Shown here one piece after another: positions 26,218 to 36,276 of a DNA stretch of 64,000 bases. The first letter of the stretch is position 1. Each line of letters begins with the position of its first letter. The position numbers were made by a program, and so were the translations under genes. This DNA comes from Arthrobacter hankyongi. GTDB taxonomy: Bacteria; Actinomycetota; Actinomycetes; Actinomycetales; Micrococcaceae. The notes under the pieces were generated by a model. The model was not told where the DNA came from. It searched no databases and saw nothing but the letters and a program-made list of their open reading frames with translations. The stretch is from positions 310,001 to 374,000 of the forward strand of contig NZ_JAKLTQ010000002.1 of the NCBI RefSeq assembly GCF_022012395.1, given 5' to 3'.

Positions 26218-26337
26218 GGGGCCTCATTCGGTTTGGTGCAGTGCAGCTCTAAAGTAGGCGGTAACAGGTAGAAACGCCACCGGGACGGTTGGTGGGAGGC
26301 CTGGATACTTGGATCGCCGAAGTGTTGAGGAGAAAGC

Positions 26338-27276
26338 ATGTCCTGTTGCGGTACCCCGTCCCGTCCCGCCGCGGAACCGGGCGGGCAGCCGGAGCCGTTG
26401 GGGGCCGGACGGGGAAGTGCCGGAGCGCTGCACGAGGATGTGCTGCTGCCGGGCGGCAGGTTCCGGATGGGCGACCACTTCGGCGAGGGGTATCCGGAGG
26501 ACGGGGAGGTGCCCGTGCACGATGTGGTCCTGCCCGCCTTCCGCATGGATGCCACCGCGGTGACCAACCGCCAGTTCGCCCGGTTCGTGGCGGCCACCGG
26601 CTATCGCACCGAGTCCGAGCGCTTCGGCTCCTCGGCGGTCTTCCAGTTGCAGGTTCAGGCGGCGCCGGAGGACATTTTCGGCCCGGTGCAGGCGGCGCCG
26701 TGGTGGCTGACCGTCCGCGGCGCGGACTGGGCCCATCCGGCCGGACCGCTCTCGCACTGGGAGGAGATACCGGACCACCCGGTGGTGCAGGTGTCCTGGC
26801 ACGACGCCGTGGCCTACTGCCGCTGGGCCGGCCGGCGCCTGCCCGCCGAGGCGGAGTGGGAGTACGCCGCCCGCGGCGGACTTGAAGGCAAGCGCTACGC
26901 CTGGGGCGATGAGCTGTATGGGGAAGCGGGGCAGCACCTGTGCAACATCTGGCAGGGCGAGTTCCCAGGCGTCAACACGGTCGAGGACGGCTTCCTGGCC
27001 ACCGCCCCGGTGCGCAGCTTCCCGCCCAACGGCTTCGGGCTGTACGAGGTCAGCGGCAACGTCTGGGAATGGTGCAGCGACTGGTTCCTGCCCAAGTACT
27101 ACCGCAACGCGCCGCCGGAGAATCCGCAGGGGCCGACCATCGGCCGCGGGAAGGTGATGCGCGGCGGGTCCTTCCTCTGCCACGACTCCTACTGCAACCG
27201 CTACCGGGTAGCCGCCCGCAGCTCCAACTCCCCGGACTCGGCCAGCAGCAACTGCGGCTTCCGCACCGCAGCCTGA
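26338..27276 (+). CDS. Formylglycine-generating enzyme (sulfatase activator)
   Basis: 312 residues, FGE-sulfatase fold. Landmarks: LLPGGRFRMGD, TAVTNRQFARFVAATGY, WHDAVAYCRWAGRRLPAEAEWEYAAR and FGLYEVSGNVWEWCSDWF. The catalytic Cys pair lies in SFLCHDSYCNRYR (Cys281 and Cys286, spaced as in known FGEs). The enzyme uses O2 and copper to turn the Cys of a CxPxR motif into formylglycine. Two such targets are encoded here: the sulfatases at 33337 and 60033. RBS GAGGAGA before ATG 26338. The N terminus MSCCG carries two extra cysteines of unknown meaning. Confidence 0.92.
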   Translation: MSCCGTPSRPAAEPGGQPEPLGAGRGSAGALHEDVLLPGGRFRMGDHFGEGYPEDGEVPVHDVVLPAFRMDATAVTNRQFARFVAATGYRTESERFGSSAVFQLQVQAAPEDIFGPVQAAPWWLTVRGADWAHPAGPLSHWEEIPDHPVVQVSWHDAVAYCRWAGRRLPAEAEWEYAARGGLEGKRYAWGDELYGEAGQHLCNIWQGEFPGVNTVEDGFLATAPVRSFPPNGFGLYEVSGNVWEWCSDWFLPKYYRNAPPENPQGPTIGRGKVMRGGSFLCHDSYCNRYRVAARSSNSPDSASSNCGFRTAA

Positions 27277-27292
27277 GTCCCGGGACGGCCCG

Positions 27293-27931
27293 TCAGCGGG
27301 CAGTGGCCGTCCGGGTGTCCTCGGCGTAACTGAAGGATCCGGCAACGGCGTCGGCCAGCATCCGGACCAGCGCGGCCGAGCGCTCCGGGTCCGGGTCGGC
27401 CAGATGCTGCATGCTGATCCCGTCGATCCCGGAAATGAACAGCCGTGCGGCCAGTTCCAGGTTCTCCGGGACCGGCTCCCCGGCGCCGACGGCGGCGGAT
27501 TCGAACAGTTCGCTGGTGGACTTGACCCAGCCGGCATACATGGACCGGTTCATCGCCAGCGCCTGAGGTTCCTCGTCCGCCGTGACCCGGAACCTGCGCA
27601 GCAGCAGTTCGAACGTGGTCACCTGTTCGTGCGGTTCGGCGAGCATGCGTTCCCAGACCCGCTGCGCATGCGCGCGGACGACGGAGCCAAGGCCGGCACC
27701 GCCGTCCGGCACCGGCGGCAGGGCCTGGGCGTAGTCGCGGCTGAGGTAGTAGTAGACCTCCTGCAGCAGTTCGTCCTTGCTGCGGAAGCAGTAGTGCAGT
27801 GAGGCCAGCGGTGCGTCGGCCTCCGCGGCGATGCGCCGCGTGGTGGCCGCAGCCAGCCCGTCATGGGCAATGACCCGGGCAGCTGCACGGACGAACTGCA
27901 GCCGCCGTTCGGCAGTAGGGACACGGGCCAA
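27293..27931 (-). CDS. TetR-family transcriptional regulator
   Basis: 212 residues. Helix-turn-helix in FVRAAARVIAHDGLAAATTRRIAAEADAPLASLHYCFRSKDELLQEV (about residues 14-60), followed by an all-helical ligand-binding domain. The TTG at 27931 is chosen: GGAGG (27940-27944) lies eight bases upstream, whereas the GTG at 27938-27940 overlaps that ribosome binding site. It is divergent from the amidohydrolase/ABC/sulfatase operon and most likely its repressor. A perfect palindrome at 28105-28118 in the shared 241-bp region is a candidate operator. Confidence 0.85.
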   Translation of the reverse strand: MARVPTAERRLQFVRAAARVIAHDGLAAATTRRIAAEADAPLASLHYCFRSKDELLQEVYYYLSRDYAQALPPVPDGGAGLGSVVRAHAQRVWERMLAEPHEQVTTFELLLRRFRVTADEEPQALAMNRSMYAGWVKSTSELFESAAVGAGEPVPENLELAARLFISGIDGISMQHLADPDPERSAALVRMLADAVAGSFSYAEDTRTATAR

Positions 27932-28104
27932 TGGATTCACCTCCGGGTATGCAGTCCATCCTATCGAGCGGGACAGGCCCTATCGTGTCGCCGGCGCGCC
28001 ACGCTGGGGCCCGGCTGCCCCGCTCTTGCATGCAGTCTTGAGCCTGTCCCGCTCCAGCGCAGTGGTGCGGAAATGTCTCGAACAAAGATTTTATCGAAAA
28101 AAGA

Positions 28105-28118
28105 TGGTCAAGTGACCA
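28105..28118. promoter_or_regulatory. Candidate TetR operator
   Basis: TGGTCA-AG-TGACCA, a perfect 6+2+6 palindrome in the AT-rich part of the region between the TetR gene and the operon it faces, 55 bp before the amidohydrolase start. Confidence 0.45.
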
Positions 28119-28172
28119 AGTCATGCGACATACTTGTTCGAGCCAGTAACGCACATCACAGAAAGGCCGTCC

Positions 28173-29867
28173 ATGGAGCTACCGAATGCAGCCGGGCTGG
28201 TCATCATCAACAGCAAGCTGCCGGAGATGGCAGGCAGCGTCAACGTCGCGGTGGGCGGGGGCAGGATCCTCGCCGTCGGCGGGGACGAGGTGCTGTCGCT
28301 GGTGGATCCGGGCACCCGGGTGATCGACGCCGAGGGCGGTGCCGTACTGCCGGGGATCAACGATGGCCACCTGCATTTCATCGCGTCGGCGATGGCGAAG
28401 TTCGGCTACTTCAATGTCGGCGCCACGGCGGCCTCGAGCTGGCTGCAGGTCGCCGCCCTGCTGCGGGGCGCCTCGCCCGGAGCGGACGGCTGGATCCGCG
28501 CCCACGGCTGGGACGAGGTGGTCCTCGGTCCCGGCGGCGCGGACGTACTTCGCGGCCTGCGCCCTGACACCCCGGTGGTGGTCTTCGACCAGACCGGCCA
28601 CCAACTGCTGGCCAACCAGGCAGCCATGACGGCCGCGGGTATCGGACGGTCTCCAGCGGTGCCCGCCGGCGGTGTCATCGGCCGTACCGCATCCGGAGAG
28701 CCCAGCGGCCTGTTCGTGGACGCCGCCATGGAGATGATCACCGAGGCCCTGCCTCCGGTCCCGCGCCAGGATCTGCGTGCTGCGGCGCTGAACTTCCAGC
28801 GTCTGCTGCATGCCCAAGGCATTACCTCGCTGACCGAACCCGGGCTCGGCCCCGGCGGCAAGGCGCTCATCGGCGGGGCCTGCACCACCGATGCGCTGGA
28901 ACTGCTCGGGGACCTGGCCGCCGGCGGCGAGCTCACCGTGCGCATCAATACGCTCCTGCTCTTCGCCGGCACCGGCGGAGTCTCCGCCGAGGCGGTCGGC
29001 GCCGGGCTGGCCTCCGGCCTGCAGCACCTTTATGCCGACCGGGGCATCGACCCGCGGCTGCTGCGCATCGCCGGCGTCAAGGTCTTCGCCGACGGCACGC
29101 CGCGCAGCGGCACCGCCTGGATGAGCGAACCCTACGGCGGCGAGTGCAACCACGGGTCCCTGGTGGTCGCCGGCGCCTCGGATGCCGAGCGGGTCGCCGA
29201 GCTGCATGAAATCATCCGGCTGATCCACGGCGCGGGCCTGCAGGCGGGCATCCACGCCACCGGCGACGCGGCCACCGAGTCCGCCGTCGACGCCATCATT
29301 GCCGCCCAGGCAGATGGGCCTGCCGGCCGGCACTACATCATCCACGGGGCGTTCCGCAGCAATGAGTCGCTGGCCCGGCTCGCCGCCAACCAGATCGGCT
29401 ACAGCACCAACCCGGCCATCCGTGCCGCTGCCGGCGACCTGCTGAAGCGTCTGCTCGGCGAGGAGCGCTACGGCCGCCACCAGCCGCTGCTGTCGGCCCT
29501 GCGCGCCGGGGTCAAGCTGAACATCGCCTCCGACTCGCCGGTGACCGACACGGACTGGCGGCGCACGGTGGCGGCGGCGGTCACCCGCGACACCGTGCAC
29601 GAACCCGGGCGCCCGGACGATCCGGAGCGGATCTCCACCACCCAGGCGCTGCTGGCCATGACCGCCCTGCCCGCCTGGCAGGACCACGCGGAAACGTTCA
29701 AGGGCCGGCTGGTCCCGGGGATGGCCGCGGATCTCTGCGTGCTCGACGGCGCCTGGCCGGATACCGACATCGACGAATTGGCCGAGCGCAAGGTCGCTTG
29801 GACCATCGCCGCCGGCAGCATCGTCCACGAACCCGGCTGGGCCGCTGCGGGCCGGGGCCGGTCCTGA
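28173..29867 (+). CDS. Amidohydrolase, YtcJ-like
   Basis: 564 residues, metal-dependent hydrolase (TIM barrel). Metal ligands HxH in GINDGHLHF near residue 68; the GIHATGDAATE motif carries a His of the YtcJ-like group; IASDSPVTDTDW supplies the last Asp; a C-terminal strand (RLVPGMAADLCVLDG) closes the small beta domain typical of imidazolone/urease-like amidohydrolases. Substrates in this group are varied amides or cyclic ureas; unknown here. ATG 28173 follows GAAAGG by six bases. First gene of the operon with an ABC transporter and sulfatase. Confidence 0.85.
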   Translation: MELPNAAGLVIINSKLPEMAGSVNVAVGGGRILAVGGDEVLSLVDPGTRVIDAEGGAVLPGINDGHLHFIASAMAKFGYFNVGATAASSWLQVAALLRGASPGADGWIRAHGWDEVVLGPGGADVLRGLRPDTPVVVFDQTGHQLLANQAAMTAAGIGRSPAVPAGGVIGRTASGEPSGLFVDAAMEMITEALPPVPRQDLRAAALNFQRLLHAQGITSLTEPGLGPGGKALIGGACTTDALELLGDLAAGGELTVRINTLLLFAGTGGVSAEAVGAGLASGLQHLYADRGIDPRLLRIAGVKVFADGTPRSGTAWMSEPYGGECNHGSLVVAGASDAERVAELHEIIRLIHGAGLQAGIHATGDAATESAVDAIIAAQADGPAGRHYIIHGAFRSNESLARLAANQIGYSTNPAIRAAAGDLLKRLLGEERYGRHQPLLSALRAGVKLNIASDSPVTDTDWRRTVAAAVTRDTVHEPGRPDDPERISTTQALLAMTALPAWQDHAETFKGRLVPGMAADLCVLDGAWPDTDIDELAERKVAWTIAAGSIVHEPGWAAAGRGRS

Positions 29868-29906
29868 CCTTTCCGTTCCACCCATACCTGAGCTGAAGGA
29901 AGAACT

Positions 29907-30908
29907 ATGCGAATGAAGAAACTCTCCGTCGCCCTGGCCGCCGCGGCAGCCCTTGCCCTGGCCGGCTGCGGCGGCAGCAGCGCCGGCTCCAGCGGGCCGG
30001 AGGCCTCCGGCGGCGCTGCCACGCTGAAGGTGGGCACCATCGGCATCGGCTCGGACGCCGCGCTCAAGCTGGCGATCGACAAGGGGTACTTCAAGGAAGA
30101 GGGCCTGAACGTGGAGACCAGCGTAGTGGCCAACCCGCCCGCCGGCGTCGCCGCCGCCCAGAGCGGACAGCTGGACCTGACGTACTCACCGTCGATCCCG
30201 ATGCTGAACGCGATGAGCCAGAACGTGCCGCTGAAGATTGTCGCCGCCGCGGACGGTTATGCGCCCAAGGACCAGCAGCCCGAGGACCTGGCCCAGGTCG
30301 ACGACACCGGTCTGTTCATCCCCAACGGCAGCAGCATCACCAGCCCAAAGGACCTGGAGGGCAAGTCTGTTTCAGTACCGGCCCGCAAGGCCCAGATGGA
30401 GGTGACCGTCGCCAAGGCGGTCAAGGATGCCGGCGGGGATCCGGCCAAGGTCAACTGGATGGTGCTGGACCCGGCCTCGGCGCTGCAGTCGCTGGATTCC
30501 CAGCGCGTCGACGCCGCCACGCTGATCGCCCCGTTCACGTCCCAGGCCGAGTCCAAGGGCCACGAGCGCCTGGCCTCGCCCGGCGTCGAGTTCTTCCAGG
30601 AAGGTGCGGTGGGCCTCTGGGTGGCCGGAGCCAGGACCGTGGACAGCAAGCAGGACCAGCTGGCGGCGTTCGCCCGGGCCATCTACAAGGCCAACGATTA
30701 CGCGAACAAGCACAAGGACGAAGCCCAGAAGGTTTCGGCCCAGCTGACGGGCGTGCCGCTGGCCACCATCCAGAAGGGCGCCGAGACGTACTGGCCCACC
30801 GAGGTGAAGCTGGAGGAAATCCAACGGGTCAACCAGCAGTTGGCGGAGCTGGGCTTCCTGGCCAAGGAAGTTCCCGTGGACGACAGCCTGGTTCTCGGCG
30901 CGAAATAG
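29907..30908 (+). CDS. NitT/TauT-type ABC substrate-binding lipoprotein
   Basis: 333 residues. Signal peptide ending in lipobox LAGC (Cys near 21), a Gly/Ser-rich linker, then the sulfonate/nitrate/taurine binding-protein fold: KVGTIGIGSDAALKLAIDKGYFKEEGLNVE, AAAQSGQLDLTYSP, SPKDLEGKSVSVPARK, DAATLIAPFTSQA. ATG 29907 follows AAGGAAG. Next come both permeases and the ATPase, so this is a complete importer. The sulfatase at the end of the operon suggests that the ligand is a sulfate ester or sulfonate (inference). Confidence 0.88.
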   Translation: MRMKKLSVALAAAAALALAGCGGSSAGSSGPEASGGAATLKVGTIGIGSDAALKLAIDKGYFKEEGLNVETSVVANPPAGVAAAQSGQLDLTYSPSIPMLNAMSQNVPLKIVAAADGYAPKDQQPEDLAQVDDTGLFIPNGSSITSPKDLEGKSVSVPARKAQMEVTVAKAVKDAGGDPAKVNWMVLDPASALQSLDSQRVDAATLIAPFTSQAESKGHERLASPGVEFFQEGAVGLWVAGARTVDSKQDQLAAFARAIYKANDYANKHKDEAQKVSAQLTGVPLATIQKGAETYWPTEVKLEEIQRVNQQLAELGFLAKEVPVDDSLVLGAK

Positions 30909-30939
30909 GCCCGCGCAAGTCCCTTTTGGAGAAGAGTCC

Positions 30940-31713
30940 ATGAACAGAAAACTGAGGCTGCCGGTCAGTGCCGGCGGCGTGGCGGCCGCCCTGGCCCTGT
31001 GGCAGCTCATTGCTACCGGACCGATGGCCGGCGGCCCGCTGCCCACCGTGGCCGACACCTTCGCCGAACTGGCCGGGCTGCTGGCCGGTGGGGCCTTCTG
31101 GGCCGCGCTGGCCGACACCCTGGTCATCGCCCTGGCCGGCCTGGCCGCGGCGGCCGCTGCCGGCGTCGTCACGGGCGTGCTGATCGGCAGCTTCGAGCCT
31201 GTCCGGTACGCCACCGCCGCGGTGCTGGAATTCCTTAAGCCGATCCCGCCGATCGTCATCCTGCCGCTGGTGGTGCTGATCTTCGGTCCGACCACGCCGA
31301 TGTCCTGGTTCCTGGTGTTCTTCGGCTGCGTGCTGCCGATCATTATGCAGACGGTGGCCGGCGTGCACGACGCCGATCCGGTCACCCTGGACACGGCACG
31401 CTCCTACGGGCTGGGCCGGGTGGAAATCCTGGCCCGGGTCACCCTGCCCAGTGCCATGCCGTTCATTGGCACGGCGATGCGGGTGGCCGCCCCGGCCGCC
31501 CTGATCATCACCGTGGTGGCCGGACTGCTCGGCGGCGGGCCCGGCCTGGGCCGGAGCATCTACCAGGCCCAGGCCAGCGGCGACTACCCGGTGCTGTACG
31601 CCTACGTCGTCGTCCTGGGCGTGCTCGGCCTGGCCTTCCAAGGTGCCAGCGCCCTGGCCGAGCGCCGTTTGCTCCACTGGCACGCGTCCTACCGTGAGGT
31701 GCTGACCCCATGA
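30940..31713 (+). CDS. ABC transporter permease (SsuC/TauC-like), first
   Basis: 257 residues, about six membrane helices. Contains the inner-membrane EAA loop that docks on the ATPase ([24 protein letters not shown], about 150-172). Start at ATG 30940 with GGAGAAGAG before it. The stop codon overlaps the next start (ATGA at 31710-31713), implying translational coupling with the second permease, with which it should form a heterodimeric pore. Confidence 0.88.
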   Translation: MNRKLRLPVSAGGVAAALALWQLIATGPMAGGPLPTVADTFAELAGLLAGGAFWAALADTLVIALAGLAAAAAAGVVTGVLIGSFEPVRYATAAVLEFLKPIPPIVILPLVVLIFGPTTPMSWFLVFFGCVLPIIMQTVAGVHDADPVTLDTARSYGLGRVEILARVTLPSAMPFIGTAMRVAAPAALIITVVAGLLGGGPGLGRSIYQAQASGDYPVLYAYVVVLGVLGLAFQGASALAERRLLHWHASYREVLTP

Positions 31714-32483
31714 ACCGCAGACTGATCAACTGGACCCTCGGCGTCGGCACGCCCCTGTTGCTGGTCACCGCCTGGTGGGTGCTGTCGGAGAACTCGACCA
31801 ACACCTTCTTCCCGCCGCTGAGCGCGACCCTGGAACGCTTCCAGGCGCTTTGGCTCTTCGACCACTTCGGCTCGGACGTGATGCTCAGCCTGCGGAACCT
31901 GGTCATCGGCTACGCGCTGGCCACCGTGATCGGCGTCGGACTCGGCTTCGCCACCGCGCTGGTGCCGGTGGCCCGCTGGGCGCTGGACCCGCTGATCCAC
32001 TTCCTGCGCGGTATCCCGCCGGTGGCGCTGGTGCCGATCTTCATTTCCCTGATTGGCTTCGGCCTCGAGATGCGCCTGGTCAGCATCACGCTCGCGGCGG
32101 TCTTCCCCACGCTGATCGCCACCGTGGACGGCATCCGCAGCGTGGACTCCACGCTCAAGGACGTCAGCGCCGTCTACCGGCTCAGCCGCGGCGAGAAGCT
32201 GGCCCAGGTCTACCTGCCGGCGGCCGGGCCGCAGATCGCCTCCGGCATGCAGGTCAGCCTGCAGGTGGCGTTCATCGTGATGATCGCCTCCGAGATGCTC
32301 GGCTCCTCCCAGGGCATCGGCGCCATGACCCTGCTGGCGCAGCAGAGCTTCATGACCTCGGACATGTGGGCCGGGATCCTGCTGCTGGGCGTCATCGGCT
32401 TCGGCGCCAACCTGGTCTTCGAAGTCATCAAGAACAAAGTCCTGGCCTGGTATGTGGGCTCGAAGCGGCTGGCTCGCTCATGA
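31710..32483 (+). CDS. ABC transporter permease (SsuC/TauC-like), second
   Basis: 257 residues, six helices; EAA loop [25 protein letters not shown] (about 150-174). It differs clearly from the first permease, so the pore is heterodimeric, unlike the homodimeric SsuC/TauC of enterobacteria. Starts within the previous stop codon and ends 44 bp before the preferred ATPase start. Confidence 0.88.
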   Translation: MNRRLINWTLGVGTPLLLVTAWWVLSENSTNTFFPPLSATLERFQALWLFDHFGSDVMLSLRNLVIGYALATVIGVGLGFATALVPVARWALDPLIHFLRGIPPVALVPIFISLIGFGLEMRLVSITLAAVFPTLIATVDGIRSVDSTLKDVSAVYRLSRGEKLAQVYLPAAGPQIASGMQVSLQVAFIVMIASEMLGSSQGIGAMTLLAQQSFMTSDMWAGILLLGVIGFGANLVFEVIKNKVLAWYVGSKRLARS

Positions 32484-32527
32484 CCCGCACTCTGGCCACG
32501 CACCACCACCCCGGCATGGAGAATTCA

Positions 32528-33340
32528 ATGGAACTACAAGAGAACCCGGTGGCCCTCGGCACCGCCGCGGCCCGGCCCCGGCTGGAAGTCACCGCACTGT
32601 CCAAGACCTACGGGTCCGGTCCGAACGCCAAGTGCGTGATCGAGGACCTGACCTTCACCGTCACCACCGGCGAGGTGGTCTGCATCGTCGGCCCGTCAGG
32701 CGTCGGCAAGACCACCTTGCTCAAGTGCCTGGCCGGTCTGCAGCCAGCCACCTCCGGCACCGCCGCGATCGACGGGCGCAGGATCGACGGCCCGCCGCCG
32801 GAAATGGCGCTGGTCTTCCAGGACTACAGCCGCTCGCTGATGCCGTGGCTGACCGTGCGCAAGAACGTGCGCCTGCCGCTGCGCCACCTGCGGCTGCCGG
32901 CCCAGGAAATGAACCAGCGCATCGACGACGCTCTGCGGGCCGTGGGCCTGGACGGGTCGGACGGCAAGTACCCGTGGCAGCTCTCCGGCGGCATGCAGCA
33001 GCGCGTGGCCATTGCCCGCGCGCTGGCCTACCGGCCGGAGATCCTGATCATGGACGAGCCCTTCGCCTCAGTGGACGCCCAGACCCGGTTCGAACTTGAG
33101 GACCTGTGCCTGAAGATCCGGGACGACTTTGGCATGACCATCCTGGTGGTCACCCACGACATCGACGAGGCCGTCTACCTGTCCGACCGGGTTGTCGTAC
33201 TCGGCGCCAAACCGGCCCGGGTGCTCGACGTCATCGGCATCGATTTGCCTGCCCCGCGCGACCAGATTTCCACCCGTTCCCTGCCTGAATTCGCCGAGCA
33301 GCGCACCACCGTGCTGTCGATGATCCGGAAGCCGGCATGA
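32528..33340 (+). CDS. ABC transporter ATP-binding protein (SsuB/TauB-like)
   Basis: 270 residues. Walker [11 protein letters not shown]-loop in [12 protein letters not shown], signature LSGGMQQR, Walker B LIMDEPFA and H-loop His in [13 protein letters not shown]: all intact. ATG 32528 has GGAG six bases upstream and is preferred; ATG 32516 is also possible, and ATG 32480 overlaps the permease stop codon (ATGA), so coupling there cannot be excluded. The end overlaps the sulfatase start by four bases. Confidence 0.88.
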   Translation: MELQENPVALGTAAARPRLEVTALSKTYGSGPNAKCVIEDLTFTVTTGEVVCIVGPSGVGKTTLLKCLAGLQPATSGTAAIDGRRIDGPPPEMALVFQDYSRSLMPWLTVRKNVRLPLRHLRLPAQEMNQRIDDALRAVGLDGSDGKYPWQLSGGMQQRVAIARALAYRPEILIMDEPFASVDAQTRFELEDLCLKIRDDFGMTILVVTHDIDEAVYLSDRVVVLGAKPARVLDVIGIDLPAPRDQISTRSLPEFAEQRTTVLSMIRKPA

Positions 33341-34929
33341 CCGGCGCGAAGCGGCCCAATGTGCTGGTCTTCATCGCTGACCAGCTGCGGGCCGACCATC
33401 TGGGCTTCGCCGGCAACACCATGGTCCGGACCCCGAACCTGGACAAGTTGGCCGCCGACAGCATGGTTTTCACCGAGGCTACCGTCACCAACCCCACCTG
33501 CATGCCCAACCGGGCCAGCCTGCTCACCGGGCGCTGGCCCTCCGCGCACGGCACCCGGTGCAACGGGATTCCCCTGGACCCGGACGCCGGCAATATGGTG
33601 CGCAGCCTGTCCTGCGGTGGGTACCTGACCGCCGCCGTCGGCAAACTGCACCACCAGAACATGGGCTGGGACTTCGAACCGCCCCAGCTGGCCGAGATCC
33701 TGGCCACCGACCCGCTGCTGGCCGATCCCGACGCCGCCGACGCCAGGACCCGGCCGCGCCCGGCGGGCTGGGACAAGTGGGAGGACAAGGCCGCCCACGA
33801 CGAGCGGTTCATCCCGCTGCCCGATGACTACTACGGCTACCGGCATGTGGACCTGGTGATCGGGCACGGGGACCGGCCCGGCGGGCATTACGTGCACTGG
33901 GCGCGCGAGCGCGGCGTGGACCCGCTGGCCGTGGGCGGGCCCGGCAACGCCCCGCGCCGGCTGGACAGCTGGGACCAGGTCTACGAAACCGCCATCCCGG
34001 CGGACCTGCACCCCAGCGCCTACGTGGGGGAGCGCGCCGTCGAACGCCTGGCCGGGCTTGCCGGCACCGGTGAGCCGTTCTTCCTGTTCGTTTCCTTCCC
34101 GGACCCGCACCACCCCTTCTCCCCGCCGGAGGGGTACGCGGACCTGTATTCGCCGGAGGAGGTTCAGCTGCCGGTAGGTTTCTACCAGGACCATGCCAAA
34201 TCCCCGCCGCACATCCGGCACATGGTCGGGAACCGCGGGGTGCCCAACGAGGACCCGACCATGACCTTCGCCGCGGACGAGGAGCAGTTCCGCCGGGCAG
34301 CCGCCGCCCAGTACGGGCTGATCACCCTGATGGACGAGCAGATCGGCCGGGTCCTCGCTGCGCTCGAGGAGAACGGACTGGCCGAGGACACCATCGTGGT
34401 CTTTACCAGCGACCATGGGGACTTGTTCGGGGATCACGGGCTGATGCTCAAGCATTTCAGCCACTACCGGGCGGTGACCAACGTTCCGCTGAGCATCAAG
34501 GTCCCGGGCAGGCCGGCCGGCACCAGCGACGCGCTGGTAGCCACCGCGGATCTGGCCCCCACACTGCTGGAACTCACCGGCACCCGGACCTACCGCGGCA
34601 TCCAGGGCAGGTCCCTCGTGCCCCTGCTGGAGGGGGTGGCCGGTTCGATCCGGGAGGCGCTGATCATCGAAGAGGACCAGCCGTTCGGCCTGCCCGGCCT
34701 GCCCGGCCCGGTCCGTACCCGCTCGGTGCTGACTCGGGAGGGACGGCTGACCCGTTACTTCGGCACGGACATCACCGAGTTGTACGACCACTCGGTGGAC
34801 CGGGAAGAGCTGGACAATGTGGCGGGCGAGCCGAAGTTCAAGGAGCTGCAGGACTCGCTGACTGCGGCCATGCTCGAGGGGATGGCCGCGCTGGCCGACG
34901 AAGGGACCGCCCCGACGGCGGCGGCATAG
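33337..34929 (+). CDS. Cys-type sulfatase
   Basis: 530 residues. Alkaline-phosphatase-like fold with metal Asp in [13 protein letters not shown], the modification motif C55-M-P57-N-R59 in [14 protein letters not shown], and the second metal site in [12 protein letters not shown]. Cys55 must be converted to formylglycine, presumably by the enzyme at 26338. No signal peptide, so it acts in the cytoplasm on an imported ester. It resembles choline-sulfatase/arylsulfatase relatives; the substrate is unknown. It overlaps the ATPase gene by ATGA, tying desulfation to uptake. Function may be sulfur or carbon scavenging. Confidence 0.88.
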   Translation: MTGAKRPNVLVFIADQLRADHLGFAGNTMVRTPNLDKLAADSMVFTEATVTNPTCMPNRASLLTGRWPSAHGTRCNGIPLDPDAGNMVRSLSCGGYLTAAVGKLHHQNMGWDFEPPQLAEILATDPLLADPDAADARTRPRPAGWDKWEDKAAHDERFIPLPDDYYGYRHVDLVIGHGDRPGGHYVHWARERGVDPLAVGGPGNAPRRLDSWDQVYETAIPADLHPSAYVGERAVERLAGLAGTGEPFFLFVSFPDPHHPFSPPEGYADLYSPEEVQLPVGFYQDHAKSPPHIRHMVGNRGVPNEDPTMTFAADEEQFRRAAAAQYGLITLMDEQIGRVLAALEENGLAEDTIVVFTSDHGDLFGDHGLMLKHFSHYRAVTNVPLSIKVPGRPAGTSDALVATADLAPTLLELTGTRTYRGIQGRSLVPLLEGVAGSIREALIIEEDQPFGLPGLPGPVRTRSVLTREGRLTRYFGTDITELYDHSVDREELDNVAGEPKFKELQDSLTAAMLEGMAALADEGTAPTAAA

Positions 34930-34938
34930 GCAAAGGTG

Positions 34939-34988
34939 CGACGGCGGTGCTCGGGTTCCCGCCTAAGGGAACCCGGGCACCGCCGTCG
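34939..34988. terminator. Long hairpin terminator
   Basis: 22-bp stem interrupted by one U-G pair (34939-34960 with 34967-34988) and closed by a six-base loop, between the convergent sulfatase and phosphatase-family genes. The outer stem contains GACGGCGG/CCGCCGTC. Confidence 0.85.
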
Positions 34989-35000
34989 GCCCGGGCGGCG

Positions 35001-35693
35001 TTAGCCGGCTGGTGCGGGAGGCTCGGCCGCGTATTCGGCCGACACCAGAATGGGCAGATGATCCGACAGTCCGCGCGGCAGCGTCTCGATACTCTCGATC
35101 TTCAGCCCGAGCGAGGTAGCAAAGTCGAAGTGGCCCTTGAAGACGGCATAGCGCGTGTAGGTCCTGCGGTTGCTCAGCGTCAGGTCGTAGCCGGCCTTCT
35201 TCGCCCGGGCGGCGAGGTTCTTGATGAAGAAGGGGTAGTTGAAATCGCCCACCATCAGGTGCATGGATTCCCCGCCCATCTTGACCAGTTCCTGGTGGGC
35301 GGCCCGGATCTGATGCCGCCGCAGCGAATTGGAAGCGGACAGCGGGGCCGCGTGGAATGAACCGATCACCAGTCCGTGCTGTGTCTCGTTGTCGATCAGC
35401 CGCACCCCGACCAGCCGCTCGTGTGCCGGGGCGAGCACCCGGTCATGCATGGACTTTTTTAACGCGAAGGCGTTTGTTTCCAGGACCGTAAAGCGGGACT
35501 GGCGGTAGTAGATGGCCAGGCCCAGCCGGTTTCCCTTGGTGGAATCGGCCAAATGCAGGGGACCCACGGTGTGGGGCAGGTCATCGGTGTCGCATTCCTG
35601 CAGGCACATGACATCGGCATCGAAATTCCGGGCCAGGTCGATCAGTTCGCCGCTCGCACTGTGCTCGCGAAGGTTGTAACTGATGACTTTCAT
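35001..35693 (-). CDS. Endonuclease/exonuclease/phosphatase-family protein
   Basis: 230 residues. EEP fold: MKVISYNLREH (first strand and Asn), VMCLQECDTDD (metal Glu), GSFHAAPLSAS with the catalytic His, VGDFNYPFF (Asp/Asn pair) and GLSDHLPILVSAEY (terminal Asp-His). All catalytic residues are in place, so it hydrolyses phosphodiesters or phosphomonoesters; whether DNA, RNA, lipid or inositol phosphate is unknown. ATG 35693 is chosen because the protein begins directly with the first catalytic strand; an upstream frame of 15 codons is not conserved in such proteins. Confidence 0.8.
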   Translation of the reverse strand: MKVISYNLREHSASGELIDLARNFDADVMCLQECDTDDLPHTVGPLHLADSTKGNRLGLAIYYRQSRFTVLETNAFALKKSMHDRVLAPAHERLVGVRLIDNETQHGLVIGSFHAAPLSASNSLRRHQIRAAHQELVKMGGESMHLMVGDFNYPFFIKNLAARAKKAGYDLTLSNRRTYTRYAVFKGHFDFATSLGLKIESIETLPRGLSDHLPILVSAEYAAEPPAPAG

Positions 35694-35801
35694 CCGCGGA
35701 GCACCTCTTCCGTGTGGATCACTACACCACCGTGCCACAGACTCCGGTGCCCATCTAGTGCACAGGCCCCCAAAATTCCGGCACGAGGATCGTCCGGCGG
35801 C

Positions 35802-36275
35802 TCAGGCCGGGCCGTTTAGCTTCCCCAGCAGGTCCGCCAGCCGGCGCAGTTCCTCCGGCTCCCAGGCCATGAGCTTGCCGGTGAAGACCTCGCGTTCCTC
35901 CCGGCTGGCCGCCTGGAAACGCCGCGATCCCTCGTCGGTCAGCCCGAGCAGGAAGGCCCGCCGGTCGTCCGGGTCCGGCTTCCGGGCGGCCAGGCCAAGA
36001 CCGACGAGCCGCTTGGCCGAGCGGCTGACCATCGACTTGTCCGTGGCCAGCAGTTCGGCCAGTCTGCCCTGCTGCAGGGTCCCGCTGCGGTCGAGCACCG
36101 CGAGGATCTTGTAGTCGAAGGGCAGCAGCGCCGGGTCGATGGCCGCGGCCCGGCTGCGGATCCAGTTGCGCGCGCCGATGACCAGCCGGGAGAACTCGTG
36201 TTCGACGTCGGCGATCAGCGCGGATTTGTCCCCGCCGGCTGCCTCCGGGCCCGGCGGATCGGGCAGTCCGGCCAT
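35802..36275 (-). CDS. MarR-family transcriptional regulator of the adjacent exporter
   Basis: 157 residues. Winged HTH (GTLQQGRLAELLATDKSMVSRSAKRLVGLGLAARKPDPDDRRAFLLGLTDEG). ATG 36275 begins one base after the exporter stop codon (TAG at 36277-36279), so the two are translated together. MarR proteins of this type repress their own exporter operon until a phenolic or cationic drug binds. Two operators for it are visible upstream of the exporter at 38076-38125. Confidence 0.85.
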   Translation of the reverse strand: MAGLPDPPGPEAAGGDKSALIADVEHEFSRLVIGARNWIRSRAAAIDPALLPFDYKILAVLDRSGTLQQGRLAELLATDKSMVSRSAKRLVGLGLAARKPDPDDRRAFLLGLTDEGSRRFQAASREEREVFTGKLMAWEPEELRRLADLLGKLNGPA

Positions 36276-36276
36276 T

